From Deltaproteobacteria bacterium (lineage in GTDB: Bacteria > Lernaellota > Lernaellaia > JACKCT01): DNA of 60,095 nt. The stretch spans positions 1 to 60,095 of the forward strand of contig JADLEX010000120.1 of the NCBI GenBank assembly GCA_020845895.1, given 5' to 3'. Positions 1 to 8,540 of this stretch are shown here, one piece after another. The notes under the pieces are model-generated. The model had not been told where the DNA came from. It did not search any database and saw only the letters and a list, made by a program, of their open reading frames with translations. Within the stretch, counting starts at the first letter, position 1. Each line of letters starts with the position of its first letter. The position numbers and the translations under genes were made by a program.

Positions 1-959
1 ATGAAGAACTTGTCGAAGAGGTTCAACGCGCGATCCGCGGCGTAGATGTACGCGAAGAGCAAATTGAGCGCCGGCTCGACCTCCTCCAGATCGAGAAACC
101 CGTCGGTGAGGTACTTCTCCTGTTGAAACTTGAGCGAGCCGATGCGCGATCGCAAGACACCAATATTTGGAAAAGCCTCCTGCCCGCCATCCCGGCCGTA
201 GCTGCCGAAGCTGAGCTGCGCGTAATTGGGCGACATGTGCCGAGTGAGAGGCGTCCGAAAGTGCTCGTCCGCCGATTCGTTGTGGTCCTGCATCAGGTTC
301 ACGGCGATGTGGCTCGGCGGCGCGATCATGAGCAGGAAGACTTTTTCGCTCATGGTCTCGTTATCTCCCTGCGGGGTCTGTGCGGAAAACATGGCCGCGT
401 ATTTCGCCGCCTCGGCGGGTGTGGCGAAGTTCCGGAACCCCGGGAGAAAGAGGACGCCCGGGCGCGGAGGCAGATTATCGAGAACGTCTGCGTTGCACAC
501 GTCCGAGGGAGTAATACTGTCATCCATTTCCGTGGCGATGTAGCCGAAGACGTCGCCTTCCGCGACCGCCGGACCGCTGCCACCGAGGTAGCCGATGAGG
601 GACCGAAAACGCACCCTGGCGGTGCAATAGTCGCGACGGGTCTGGGCCTGCCATCCGGTGCGGCCCGGATCGCCGTCGTCGCTGAAGTCCAGCCCGAGGC
701 TGATGACCTCGAACTGATCGATCTCGAAATCGTCGCGATCGATGTGTGTCGCCGTGTCATTGCTGTCATCCGTATCGAGATCCCCTTGGCGATACCCGAT
801 ATATTCGTTTCCGTCCCACGCCTCGCAGGTGATGAAAAGCTCGTCGAGATAGGTCGTTGGTTCCTCGAACGAGCACGGGCTCGCCCATGCCGCGCCCGCC
901 AAGGCGCACATCACGATGACCGTAAACGCGCACACACGTCTCCTGTTGCCGGTTCTCAT
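1..959 (-). CDS. Secreted protein of unknown function, C-terminus beyond window
   Basis: An open frame of 319 codons runs from an ATG at 959 off the left edge of the window without a stop. The start has a strong ribosome binding site (GGAGG about 8 nt upstream). Residues 1-27 form a Sec signal peptide (MRTGNRRR, a hydrophobic stretch, then AGAAWA), so the product is probably exported to the periplasm or surface. The mature part has scattered cysteines (PCSFEE, ITCEAW, RDYCTA, SDVCNA) and an acidic segment, but no family that I recognise. The start lies 62 nt beyond the stop of the lipoprotein gene upstream (stop at 1022), so the two may be cotranscribed. Function is unknown. Confidence 0.7.
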   Translation of the reverse strand, partial: MRTGNRRRVCAFTVIVMCALAGAAWASPCSFEEPTTYLDELFITCEAWDGNEYIGYRQGDLDTDDSNDTATHIDRDDFEIDQFEVISLGLDFSDDGDPGRTGWQAQTRRDYCTARVRFRSLIGYLGGSGPAVAEGDVFGYIATEMDDSITPSDVCNADVLDNLPPRPGVLFLPGFRNFATPAEAAKYAAMFSAQTPQGDNETMSEKVFLLMIAPPSHIAVNLMQDHNESADEHFRTPLTRHMSPNYAQLSFGSYGRDGGQEAFPNIGVLRSRIGSLKFQQEKYLTDGFLDLEEVEPALNLLFAYIYAADRALNLFDKFF

Positions 960-1021
960 GGTTCTCCCTCCAGCGTTTGCGAATCAGGTTGTTTCGATCA
1001 GGCTACCGGATGCTCGAACTC

Positions 1022-3448
1022 TCACTCGTCTATGATGGACGGCGAAAACTTCGCCGAGAAAACCCCATTGTAGATTTCATAATTATTAATACCAAATACA
1101 GAAATAAAATCCCCATTATTGAGACGACCTAGAAATTGAGGGCTTGCGTTCGAAATCGCGAACATGAAAATCGGATGCCACATCCACTCGCCATTCTTTT
1201 TCGATCCGTAAATGATGCCGCCCTCATTATTCCATTCCGAATAATGATCACCGATCAAATTGACGACGTGGGGACTCCCGTTTTCATCAACAAATTCCGC
1301 ATCGGAAATGAGCGCATATTCAATTTGCTCCGTTTCCCAATCGCCAGTGAAATCCGTGATATACCACCCTGCCCCCCCCCCACCTCCATGGAAAACATGA
1401 TTCGCACCTTCAGAATCCACGACTAGATTTCCAGCGCCATGATCCGCTCCGGCAAAAACCAATTCGGTCTCCCAGTTCCCGTTGGAGACGCGCTTGGCGA
1501 ACTCGAGATCGACGGACATTGAACGATACACCGTTACTGGATCGCCGTCCAGATCAAGACCGATGTCATATGGGTAGATCATGAACGGCAATTCCTCGGT
1601 CTGCCAGGAACCTCCGGCGCGCGTGGCGAATTTTCCGGGAGTATTCGCCCCGTCGTACACGAGCATGGGTTCATCGTCGAGACCCAGCACCAATCGCGTT
1701 TTACTAAAAGACGTCCCGGAATCCACAGTCTCATTCACCCACGCACCGCCGATCAGTCGGCTGTGCATCAATTGCTCGTATTCTTGGTTTGCCCAGACGA
1801 TTTGCGGGATGTCGTCCGACCCCACGTCAATCGAGACTTCCAGCCCGACAGGCAGTCCAGTCGTCGGCGTCGAGTAGATCTCACTCTCCCACCACACGCC
1901 GTTCTCCAGCTTTCCGTAAACGATGCGTTGATAGTGATCCCGGATGAATGCGAAGTGTAAAACATCGTCCTTCAGGAAAAAGCCTTCACGGCTATCGGAG
2001 TCGATGTCGTGCGAACCGCCGATGGTATAACGACGCCAGTCGCCGAACCGGTTGGTGGTATAATAGAGCTTCGCATAGCCGCCGTCCCATCGGTGGATGG
2101 CGTGGACCTTCCCGTTCGCGTCCACCACCGACGACATATCCTGCCCGTCACCCCCGTCGCCCGTCACCATGCGCGTGAAGACCCAGTCGCCCGACTCGTT
2201 CGTCGTGTAGAACACGTCCGTCCCGTAGCCGTTGGCGTAGACGATGTGCAGCGCGCCGGCCGCATCGATGAAGAGCTTCGGGTCCCGAATGCCGTCGCGA
2301 CAGTCGTCAATGTCCTCCCACGTCCACACGTCGGCTTCGAAGACGCCGTGATAAAGGTCCCCATCCGTGATTCCGTTCGAGACGATGTGCCGCCGGTCCT
2401 GATCGTCGAACCCAAAATCCCAGCTCGCTTGATCCGCATCGACGAGCGTCTTCACCCAAGTCTCCGTTTCGTAGAGATCCCACGCGAAGAGCCCGAAGTC
2501 GTCCGTGGCGATGATGTGCGGCTCGTCCGCGGAATCGAGCGCGATGTAACACCCGTATCGCCACGTCGTGTCGTCCGGCGCACGCTGCGTCTCGGTGAGC
2601 GTTTCGCCGTCCCACGTCGCGTAAAACATGCTCTTGTCGTAGCGGGCGACGCCGGCGTACACGATGTGCACCAGTCCGTTCGCGTCCACCGCCATGTCGA
2701 AGTCGGGCGAGCCGCGATCGACCTCGCGCAGCAGGATGTCCTCCCACTCGCCGCTCTTGTCGGTCGCGTAACGCAGTTCGTTCACCTCTTCGTCGGGCTC
2801 GCGGCGGTAGGTGTAGACGAGGTGGACGTGATCGTCGGCGTCGATGTCCATCACCTTCCACTCGCCGCCGAGGGGATTGATCGTGTCGCGGGTGATGTCG
2901 CCCGCCGCGTCGATCATGTAGTGGTCGAGGGAGAGGCCGTCCTGACCGACCGCGTGGATGACGCCGTCGCTCGACACCGCGATGTCGTTTTGGCCGAATC
3001 CCGCGCCCGACGAGAGAATCTGCTGAAAGGTGATCCCGTCGCGCTCCCACTCGGGCCAAGGGCCGTAGGGCACGGCGGGGACGATGACTTCAGGGACTTT
3101 GTTGAACGGATCGCACACGGTGCCCGTACCGGGACGCACGGTCGTCGTCGTCGTGGACGTCGACGTGGTGGTCACAACCGTGGTGGTCGTCGTACTCGAA
3201 CCGGACGGTGATGTCGTGGTCGTGGTTGTTGGTGACGTCGTGGTCGTCGTCCCCGCGTCGTCGTCGAGGTCGTCGTTCAGGGAATCGTCGTCGAGGATGG
3301 AATCATCGTCCGGCCCCGCGCCGTCGGCATTGTCGTTGGATGAACCGCAATCGCAGGCGGGAAAGAGCAGAAGACAAATCGCGAGGAGATAAAGGAGTGC
3401 GAGCCCTTTGTTTTCCAGAGAATTCCGTGGTTTCCGAATTGATTTCAT
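1022..3448 (-). CDS. Large surface lipoprotein with Asp- and Thr-rich linker and propeller-like repeats
   Basis: An 808-residue predicted lipoprotein. A basic N-terminus (MKSIRKPRN) is followed by a hydrophobic helix and lipobox LLFPAC. Next come an Asp-rich linker of about 30 residues and a Thr/Ser tract of about 50 residues (TTTTTSPTTTTTTSP and similar). The remaining ~680 residues contain repeats of the type DxxGxxHIVY...YATxxxGxW, as in beta-propeller exo-repeats, so an extracellular propeller on a stalk is likely. I chose ATG 3448 because the longer reading from 3517 begins with TTG and adds residues before the signal sequence. Ligand and role are unknown. The same Asp-linker architecture recurs in other lipoproteins of the window. 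Confidence 0.82.
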   Translation of the reverse strand: MKSIRKPRNSLENKGLALLYLLAICLLLFPACDCGSSNDNADGAGPDDDSILDDDSLNDDLDDDAGTTTTTSPTTTTTTSPSGSSTTTTTVVTTTSTSTTTTTVRPGTGTVCDPFNKVPEVIVPAVPYGPWPEWERDGITFQQILSSGAGFGQNDIAVSSDGVIHAVGQDGLSLDHYMIDAAGDITRDTINPLGGEWKVMDIDADDHVHLVYTYRREPDEEVNELRYATDKSGEWEDILLREVDRGSPDFDMAVDANGLVHIVYAGVARYDKSMFYATWDGETLTETQRAPDDTTWRYGCYIALDSADEPHIIATDDFGLFAWDLYETETWVKTLVDADQASWDFGFDDQDRRHIVSNGITDGDLYHGVFEADVWTWEDIDDCRDGIRDPKLFIDAAGALHIVYANGYGTDVFYTTNESGDWVFTRMVTGDGGDGQDMSSVVDANGKVHAIHRWDGGYAKLYYTTNRFGDWRRYTIGGSHDIDSDSREGFFLKDDVLHFAFIRDHYQRIVYGKLENGVWWESEIYSTPTTGLPVGLEVSIDVGSDDIPQIVWANQEYEQLMHSRLIGGAWVNETVDSGTSFSKTRLVLGLDDEPMLVYDGANTPGKFATRAGGSWQTEELPFMIYPYDIGLDLDGDPVTVYRSMSVDLEFAKRVSNGNWETELVFAGADHGAGNLVVDSEGANHVFHGGGGGAGWYITDFTGDWETEQIEYALISDAEFVDENGSPHVVNLIGDHYSEWNNEGGIIYGSKKNGEWMWHPIFMFAISNASPQFLGRLNNGDFISVFGINNYEIYNGVFSAKFSPSIIDE

Positions 3449-3732
3449 TCGACGAAGCGCCTTTTTTCGGATCGTGTCGAGCGCGTCACCGGCGAATCTG
3501 TTCAAAGGATGGCACAATCATACAGGAGCCGTCAACAGAAATCTTTGTGAATTTGGAGTGACGCGGACGCCGATTGTATCGACGCGCCACAACTCCCAAA
3601 CCTTCGCCAACCCATCCCGACCGGGGCAGAGATTATTTGCCGAACCCCGGACGCGCGACATCACGACGCTTTTTTCAAAACGCAAATGGCTCAAGAACGA
3701 ATCTCACGCACGTCGTTCGCGGACCGCGCGCG
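3449..3732. other. Intergenic stretch upstream of the propeller lipoprotein gene
   Basis: This 284-nt region lies between the permease stop and the lipoprotein start, both on the minus strand. A TATGAT hexamer (minus strand, 3517-3522) could be a -10 element about 70 nt upstream of ATG 3448, but I see no good -35 at standard spacing. No RNA gene or convincing terminator is visible. Confidence 0.3.
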
Positions 3733-6315
3733 TTACTCGTACTTGAGCGCCTCGCGAAGCTGGAGATTCGCCGCCTTGGCTGCGGGAATAAGTCCCGCGG
3801 ACGCCGCGAATGCGACGGAGAAAACGAACGCCGTTGCGATTACCGGCACGGAAAAATGCACGGCCATCGTCCAGCCGGACAGAATGATCGACAGGCGCTT
3901 GAGGTGGATGATGCCGATCCCCCACCCCACCGCAGCGCCGACGCACGCCCCGCACAAGCCCATGATGGCCGATTGCGCAAGGAAAATGCGTCGGATCTGC
4001 GCCTTGGTCGCGCCGAGCGAACGCAGTACGCCGATCTCGCGCGTGCGATCGATGACGTTGGAGAGCAGGTTGTTGACGATACCGATGAGCGCGATGGCCA
4101 GCGCGACGATTTCCAGCGCCACCGCGAGACCGAAAACCTGATCGATCGCCTCGATAATCGATGACTTGAACTCACGATTCGTCAGCACGAACAGGTTGAA
4201 GTTGTCCCCGACGATCGCATCGATGCGGCGGCGGATTTCCTGGGTGTCCACGCCGGACTGGATGTACACATGGTAAGTATCGACGAGGTTGTCGTTAAAG
4301 TTTTCGACGAAATACGACCGGTTGAACAGGATCGTGCCGGTCTCGGACGTGTAATCGACGACCTCGGCGAGAATGGGAAATTCGCGGCGACCGTGTGGCG
4401 TGTCGAGCGTGACGTGCGTGGCGGTTTTCAGTTCCGGGTGCCGGCTGACGAGGTTTTGCGACAGCATGACGCCCTCGTTGGCGATCAGCCTGCGAACGGC
4501 TGCGGGATTGTCGTCGCCGGGAAACTGAATCCGCGCCTTTTCGATGTACGCGCCGAAGTTGACGCCGAGCAGGACGATGCGGCTGTCTTTGAAGTCCTGG
4601 AGTTTCAGCCGCACCTCGACGAGATGCTCGATGCCGGGCACGGACCGCAGCTTATCCGTCATCGAGGGGTCCATCGGAACCGAGGTGCGCGTGGCGAAGT
4701 TGTTCGACGACGTGATGTAGACGTCGGCCTTGAGCACGTTGTCCATCCACGCCTTGAGCTCGGCGCGCATCGAGCCCATGAACAGATAGATTTCGAAGAG
4801 GACCGCGAGCGCGACCATGAACGCGGCGACGGTCATCGACGAGCGCCCCAGATCGCGCATGAGGTTTTCGGCGGCCATGCGCGACAGGGCCGAGCGCAGC
4901 CACGTGGACATCGGGATCAGGGCGCGAAGCACGAGGTACATGAAGAGCGGTGTCGCGCCGACGCCGACGAACAGCATGAACATCATCGCGCCGCGAATTC
5001 CGTCGATCGTGTGAAAACGCGGATGCAGCGCAAGAATCAACGTCAAGGCGAACGACGTGACGGCGAGCGCCGTCCAGCGAGCGAGATTCGTCTGTCGCCC
5101 GCCCGCGAGACCGGGGCCGAAGCGCAGCACCTGAAGCGGCGTGATGCGTGTTGCGCGCCACGCCGGCCACAACGCCCCGACCAGCGTAATGCCGAGCCCC
5201 ATCGCCGTGCCCATCGCGATCATGTCCGGGCGAAAGACGGCGTGCGTGGTGTTGGCGGGGATGAACAGGCTCGTGACCTTGCCGATGTAGTGCAGCACCG
5301 TGAAGCGACCGAGTGCGAATCCCCCCGCGATGCCGACCGCCGAGCCGAGAAGGCCGAGAATGAGCGCCTCGGCCGCGACGACGTTCCAGATGCCCATGCG
5401 CGTGACACCGATCATCCGCATGATGCCGATCTCACGCAGGCGCTGGTACACCGAGGTCGTCATCGTGTTGAAGATGATGAACCCGCCCATCGCCATGACG
5501 ACCAGCGTCATGATGCTGAGGCCCATGTTCATGCTGCGCAGGAGAGACTCGACGCCTTGATTGCGCTGCTCGGGCCTCCGTACCTCGTACGCGCCCGCGA
5601 GCCAACTTTCGGCGGCGGCTTTCACCGCGTCCACGTTCGCGTCCGGTTCGAGAAGCAGGTCGATGGAGTCGAACATCTTTTCGCGGCCGAAATAGAGCTG
5701 CGCCGCATAGACGTCCATCAGGGCGAAGTTGCCGCCGAAGGCCGCCGCCGGTCCCGACGCGTCGAGCAGGCCCTTGACGACGAACGGCTTCTTGCCCGCG
5801 CTCGTCATCAGATCGATCGTGTCGTCGACGGCGATGTTGAATCGTTTTGCGAATTCGCGATTGAGCAGCAGCGTGTTGGGTGCATTGAGAAACGCGAGGG
5901 GGTCCTCGATCTCGGCGCCGCCGGAGTCGGTCATCTTGTAGTCGCGGGCGGCGCGGTCGTTGAGCGTGTCCACGGCGAGGATGAGGACGTTCTCCGTGCC
6001 GTACTTCGTGACGTTCTGAATGGTCGGCATGGCCGCCGCCAAGCCGGGGATCGGCGAGCGCCCCTGCTCGTCGCGAATCTGAATTCGATCGTAAATCTCT
6101 TCCGAGACTCCCGTCTCGCCGCCGCTGATCTGAAGCTGCGCCTTGCCCGAAACGGCGTCGATCATCGACGAGAATGAATCGGTCATCGTCGCCAGGATCA
6201 TCTGCACCGCGATGTTGGCGGCGACGCCGAGCGCGATCCCCACGATCGTCAGAAACGACCGGAACGGGTGCTCCATGAGTCGGGGAATCGAGATCAGGCG
6301 CAGGACGTGACGCAT
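3733..6315 (-). CDS. ABC transporter permease with two FtsX/MacB-type domains
   Basis: An 860-residue integral membrane protein of the FtsX/MacB/LolCE type. A first membrane helix near residues 19-41 (SFLTIVGIALGVAAN) leads to a MacB-like periplasmic domain. An FtsX core follows at about 265-385, containing the coupling motif REIGIMRMIGV. More helices come near 410-480, then a second periplasmic domain and a second FtsX core at about 735-855 with REIGVLRSLGAT. This is the double-length arrangement, in which one polypeptide supplies both permease halves. Such permeases use a separate LolD-like ATPase to move lipoproteins, lipids or drugs; none is encoded nearby. It follows the DUF1329 gene by 47 nt, so rhodanese, DUF1329 protein and permease probably form one operon. 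The substrate is inferred only. Confidence 0.88.
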   Translation of the reverse strand: MRHVLRLISIPRLMEHPFRSFLTIVGIALGVAANIAVQMILATMTDSFSSMIDAVSGKAQLQISGGETGVSEEIYDRIQIRDEQGRSPIPGLAAAMPTIQNVTKYGTENVLILAVDTLNDRAARDYKMTDSGGAEIEDPLAFLNAPNTLLLNREFAKRFNIAVDDTIDLMTSAGKKPFVVKGLLDASGPAAAFGGNFALMDVYAAQLYFGREKMFDSIDLLLEPDANVDAVKAAAESWLAGAYEVRRPEQRNQGVESLLRSMNMGLSIMTLVVMAMGGFIIFNTMTTSVYQRLREIGIMRMIGVTRMGIWNVVAAEALILGLLGSAVGIAGGFALGRFTVLHYIGKVTSLFIPANTTHAVFRPDMIAMGTAMGLGITLVGALWPAWRATRITPLQVLRFGPGLAGGRQTNLARWTALAVTSFALTLILALHPRFHTIDGIRGAMMFMLFVGVGATPLFMYLVLRALIPMSTWLRSALSRMAAENLMRDLGRSSMTVAAFMVALAVLFEIYLFMGSMRAELKAWMDNVLKADVYITSSNNFATRTSVPMDPSMTDKLRSVPGIEHLVEVRLKLQDFKDSRIVLLGVNFGAYIEKARIQFPGDDNPAAVRRLIANEGVMLSQNLVSRHPELKTATHVTLDTPHGRREFPILAEVVDYTSETGTILFNRSYFVENFNDNLVDTYHVYIQSGVDTQEIRRRIDAIVGDNFNLFVLTNREFKSSIIEAIDQVFGLAVALEIVALAIALIGIVNNLLSNVIDRTREIGVLRSLGATKAQIRRIFLAQSAIMGLCGACVGAAVGWGIGIIHLKRLSIILSGWTMAVHFSVPVIATAFVFSVAFAASAGLIPAAKAANLQLREALKYE

Positions 6316-6362
6316 GGCGAAAGCATCCGTATCAATGAATCGAAGTCAAGACCGCCTCGCGA

Positions 6363-7631
6363 CTAGCGGGACTTTTTCCGCATCTCGGTGAGCGAGAGTT
6401 TGTTCGGATCGATGCCGACATTCGCCTCGTTGCGAAACCACGGGAAGACGGTGGCATGCTCGGCCTGAAGATCGACAACGAACGAGGTCGCCACGAGAGG
6501 AGGTTTCGTCGCGGGGTCGTTCGACACGTTGGAGGCGTTGATGAGCACCTTCCAGAGCTGCCCCTTGGCGTCGTACGCCTCTTTCATGTGGATGTAGAAC
6601 GCCTCGGCGTCGATGTAGAAAACCTGCCGGCTGTATGGATATCGCGCGAGCCGCGGCGTCGCCTCGACGACGTACACCGGCCGGGGTTGCCACTTCAGAC
6701 GCGGATTCCAGTGCGGCGGCGTCTCGAAATCGTAGGTCTTTTTCGCCGCGTCGGGGCCGAATTCCACACCGGCGCCCATCGGCGCGAGGATCGTCGCGCG
6801 GCGCAGGATCTTCCAGTTCATCCACTCGGGGCGACCGGAATAGCCGCGCACGTCCTCGTAAAGCAGGTCCGTGTTGTTCCACGCCTCTCCGTGTCCATCC
6901 GAAGTGAATCGCACCGTGCGACGCTGGGAGGGCACATACACCCACCCTTCCCGCTCGGTCGGGTTGTCGTAGGCGATGTACAGTGCGAGCTGACCCTTGA
7001 GATCCGGCGGAAAGAGCGTCTCCGTCATCGAGATGGCGGCGATATTCCTGTCGGCGAACTCGGCGAGCACGGGTTTGGGATCGATGTCCGTCCGGTGCTT
7101 CGTGTTCGAGATGAAGAACCACCGCCAGACCTCGTTGCGTTCGACGCCGCGTTTCGCCGAAACCCAGTAAACGCCGAACTCGTGCCGGCCATCATCGCCG
7201 TGATGCCCGTGAAGGAAATTCCACGCGACCTCTTCGCCGGTCTTGGGATCGGGAAACGGCAGTCCGGCCGTGTAGCCGCCGAGGCCGACCACATCGGTCT
7301 TCCCGCCCGTATCGAGCGCCTTCGCCTGCCCGCGATATTTGTTGGTGGCGTCGATGTAGCCATCGGTGGGCGCGTAGGCTTCATACGGGCGCGTCACGAT
7401 CTTCAGATTCCAGTTGCGGACAAGCAGGTACGTCGGCTCGGCGATCCACATCCGAAAGGCATCGACATTCGTGGCGTCGATCGTCAAAGCGTCCGACCAG
7501 CCGGGAATCGCGAGATCGGGCGCGAAGCCGACCATGGCGCCCCAATTCACCCTCGTGATCGGCTCTTCTGACCATGCGACGGCGCATACGCAAAGAACCA
7601 GCGCGATTGCCGCGAAGTTTCGACGTTTCAT
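6363..7631 (-). CDS. DUF1329 family protein (LolA-like outer-membrane lipoprotein-sorting fold)
   Basis: A 422-residue exported protein. The signal peptide (MKRRNFAAIALVLCVCAVAWS) ends near residue 21. The body matches my recollection of DUF1329 proteins, with features such as YVPSQRRTVRF, ARYPYSRQVFYID and DLLYEDVRGYSGRPEWMNWK. These are about 430-450 residues long and related to LolA-type lipid carriers. I chose ATG 7631 because it precedes the signal peptide, lies 4 nt past the rhodanese stop and has a purine-rich ribosome binding site. It sits between a rhodanese lipoprotein and an FtsX-type permease, which suggests transport of a lipid or lipoprotein to the outer membrane. In other bacteria DUF1329 genes often neighbour RND pumps and DUF1302 proteins; neither is present here. 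Confidence 0.82.
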   Translation of the reverse strand: MKRRNFAAIALVLCVCAVAWSEEPITRVNWGAMVGFAPDLAIPGWSDALTIDATNVDAFRMWIAEPTYLLVRNWNLKIVTRPYEAYAPTDGYIDATNKYRGQAKALDTGGKTDVVGLGGYTAGLPFPDPKTGEEVAWNFLHGHHGDDGRHEFGVYWVSAKRGVERNEVWRWFFISNTKHRTDIDPKPVLAEFADRNIAAISMTETLFPPDLKGQLALYIAYDNPTEREGWVYVPSQRRTVRFTSDGHGEAWNNTDLLYEDVRGYSGRPEWMNWKILRRATILAPMGAGVEFGPDAAKKTYDFETPPHWNPRLKWQPRPVYVVEATPRLARYPYSRQVFYIDAEAFYIHMKEAYDAKGQLWKVLINASNVSNDPATKPPLVATSFVVDLQAEHATVFPWFRNEANVGIDPNKLSLTEMRKKSR

Positions 7632-7635
7632 CGGT

Positions 7636-8058
7636 TCACTCGTCCCTTTTCGTCGGATAGCCCTTGGCCGTCCAGCCGCGCCAACTTGCGGAATAGTCCC
7701 ACACACGCGTGAAACCGTTCTTCATCAAGTATTTGACGGCCTGAGCGCTGCGCGATCCGCTGTAGCAGTAAACCACGATGTCCTTGTCTTTCGGTAAACT
7801 CGCTGTGCGCGCCCGCAATTCGTCGAGCGGCATGTGCGTCGAACCGGGGATGTAGCCGCGCTTGCGTTCGAAGGCCGTGCGCACGTCGATCAGCAGAAAG
7901 TCCTCACCCGCGTCGATGCGCGTCTTGAGCTCTTCGGTCGCCATGACGTGCCCGCCGCCCGGTTCCGCCGCGGTTGAACACGCCGCCGCGACGAGAACCA
8001 GTAAAGCCGCACCGGTCGCGTGCGCCAAGAGCCTGCGAAAAAGCACTCCCCACATCAT
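7636..8058 (-). CDS. Rhodanese-domain lipoprotein
   Basis: A 140-residue protein with a hydrophobic N-terminus and lipobox LVAAAC at about residue 27, so it is probably anchored in the periplasm. The rest is one rhodanese domain: DFLLIDVRTAFERKRGYIPG is the usual first half, and VVYCYSGSRSA is the active-site loop with the catalytic Cys. Single-domain rhodaneses transfer sulfane sulfur or sense redox state. It is the first gene of a probable three-gene operon with the DUF1329 protein (4-nt gap) and the permease. A second in-frame ATG one codon in (8055) is an equally good start. Confidence 0.88.
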   Translation of the reverse strand: MMWGVLFRRLLAHATGAALLVLVAAACSTAAEPGGGHVMATEELKTRIDAGEDFLLIDVRTAFERKRGYIPGSTHMPLDELRARTASLPKDKDIVVYCYSGSRSAQAVKYLMKNGFTRVWDYSASWRGWTAKGYPTKRDE

Positions 8059-8180
8059 CCCGTCTCCGCAATGTTCAAATCGAGTTTGGAAGATAGCCGA
8101 AAGGCGCGACCGCTCCTAGCCGTGGATCGCCGCGGCCCGGCGTGTCGCCCGGCCCTTCGCAAACGGGGGATCGCGGCCTT

Positions 8181-8209
8181 TTGCCGCGCGCGCCGCGTTC
8201 GACTAGAAT
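8181..8209 (+). promoter_or_regulatory. Sigma-70-like promoter for the Asp-rich secreted protein gene
   Basis: A -35 element TTGCCG (8181-8186, 4/6 match) and a -10 element TAGAAT (8204-8209, 5/6 match) are separated by exactly 17 nt. They lie 25 nt upstream of ATG 8235. Location and spacing fit a housekeeping promoter; there is no experimental support. Confidence 0.5.
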
Positions 8210-8234
8210 TGTCGCTCCACGTGCGAGGTGAACG

Positions 8235-8540
8235 ATGAAACCTTGGTCGTCCCGGTGGTCTGGATTCCTATTTCTTCTGATTGCGCTGGTCGCGCAAGGC
8301 TGCGCGGGCGACGACGACGATTCGTCAGGCGATGACGATGACGCCGCCGTCGACGACGATTCCGTCGATGACGACGCAACCGACGACGACGCGGACGACG
8401 ATACGACGCCCGACGACGACACGACGGACGACGACACGACGGATGACGACACATCGGACGACGACACCGTCGACGATGACACCGATCCCGGTGACCCCAT
8501 CGAGCCGACCACGGGATTCACGGAGCGCTGCGAGCAGTAG
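8235..8540 (+). CDS. Asp-rich lipoprotein N-terminal segment ending at an in-frame amber codon
   Basis: A 101-residue open frame with a good ribosome binding site (GAGGTG). It encodes a signal peptide with lipobox VAQGC (Cys23), a 62-residue Asp-rich linker (residues 26-87) and a short tail ending TERCEQ. It stops at TAG 8538-8540. The reading frame continues without another stop for 609 codons to 10370. In the other Asp-linker lipoproteins of this window the linker leads directly into a folded domain, so this is very likely the start of one ~711-codon gene. The codon before the stop is CAG, and a single C-to-T change would turn a second CAG into this TAG. A sequencing error, a recent nonsense mutation and readthrough are all possible. 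Confidence 0.7.
   Translation: MKPWSSRWSGFLFLLIALVAQGCAGDDDDSSGDDDDAAVDDDSVDDDATDDDADDDTTPDDDTTDDDTTDDDTSDDDTVDDDTDPGDPIEPTTGFTERCEQ
8310..8495 (+). repeat. Asp-codon-rich low-complexity tract
   Basis: A tract of GAC/GAT codons in triplets separated by Thr, Ala, Ser or Val codons, encoding residues 26-87 of the interrupted lipoprotein gene. It is repetitive at the DNA level and prone to length change. Confidence 0.8.

Noticed and set aside
3275-3517. Start of the propeller lipoprotein at 3517
   Set aside because: That codon is TTG and would add 23 residues before the charged N-terminus of the signal peptide; ATG 3448 fits better.
4270-6177. 635-codon open frame on the plus strand
   Set aside because: It is antisense to the FtsX-type permease, whose motifs and codon pattern are convincing. 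The plus-strand product is Arg/His/Asp-rich with no domain, a common shadow in GC-rich DNA.
8538-8540. Pyrrolysine or other recoding at the in-frame TAG
   Set aside because: TAG serves as a normal stop in this window, no pyl genes or special downstream structure are visible, and the neighbouring CAG makes a simple C-to-T change the more likely cause.
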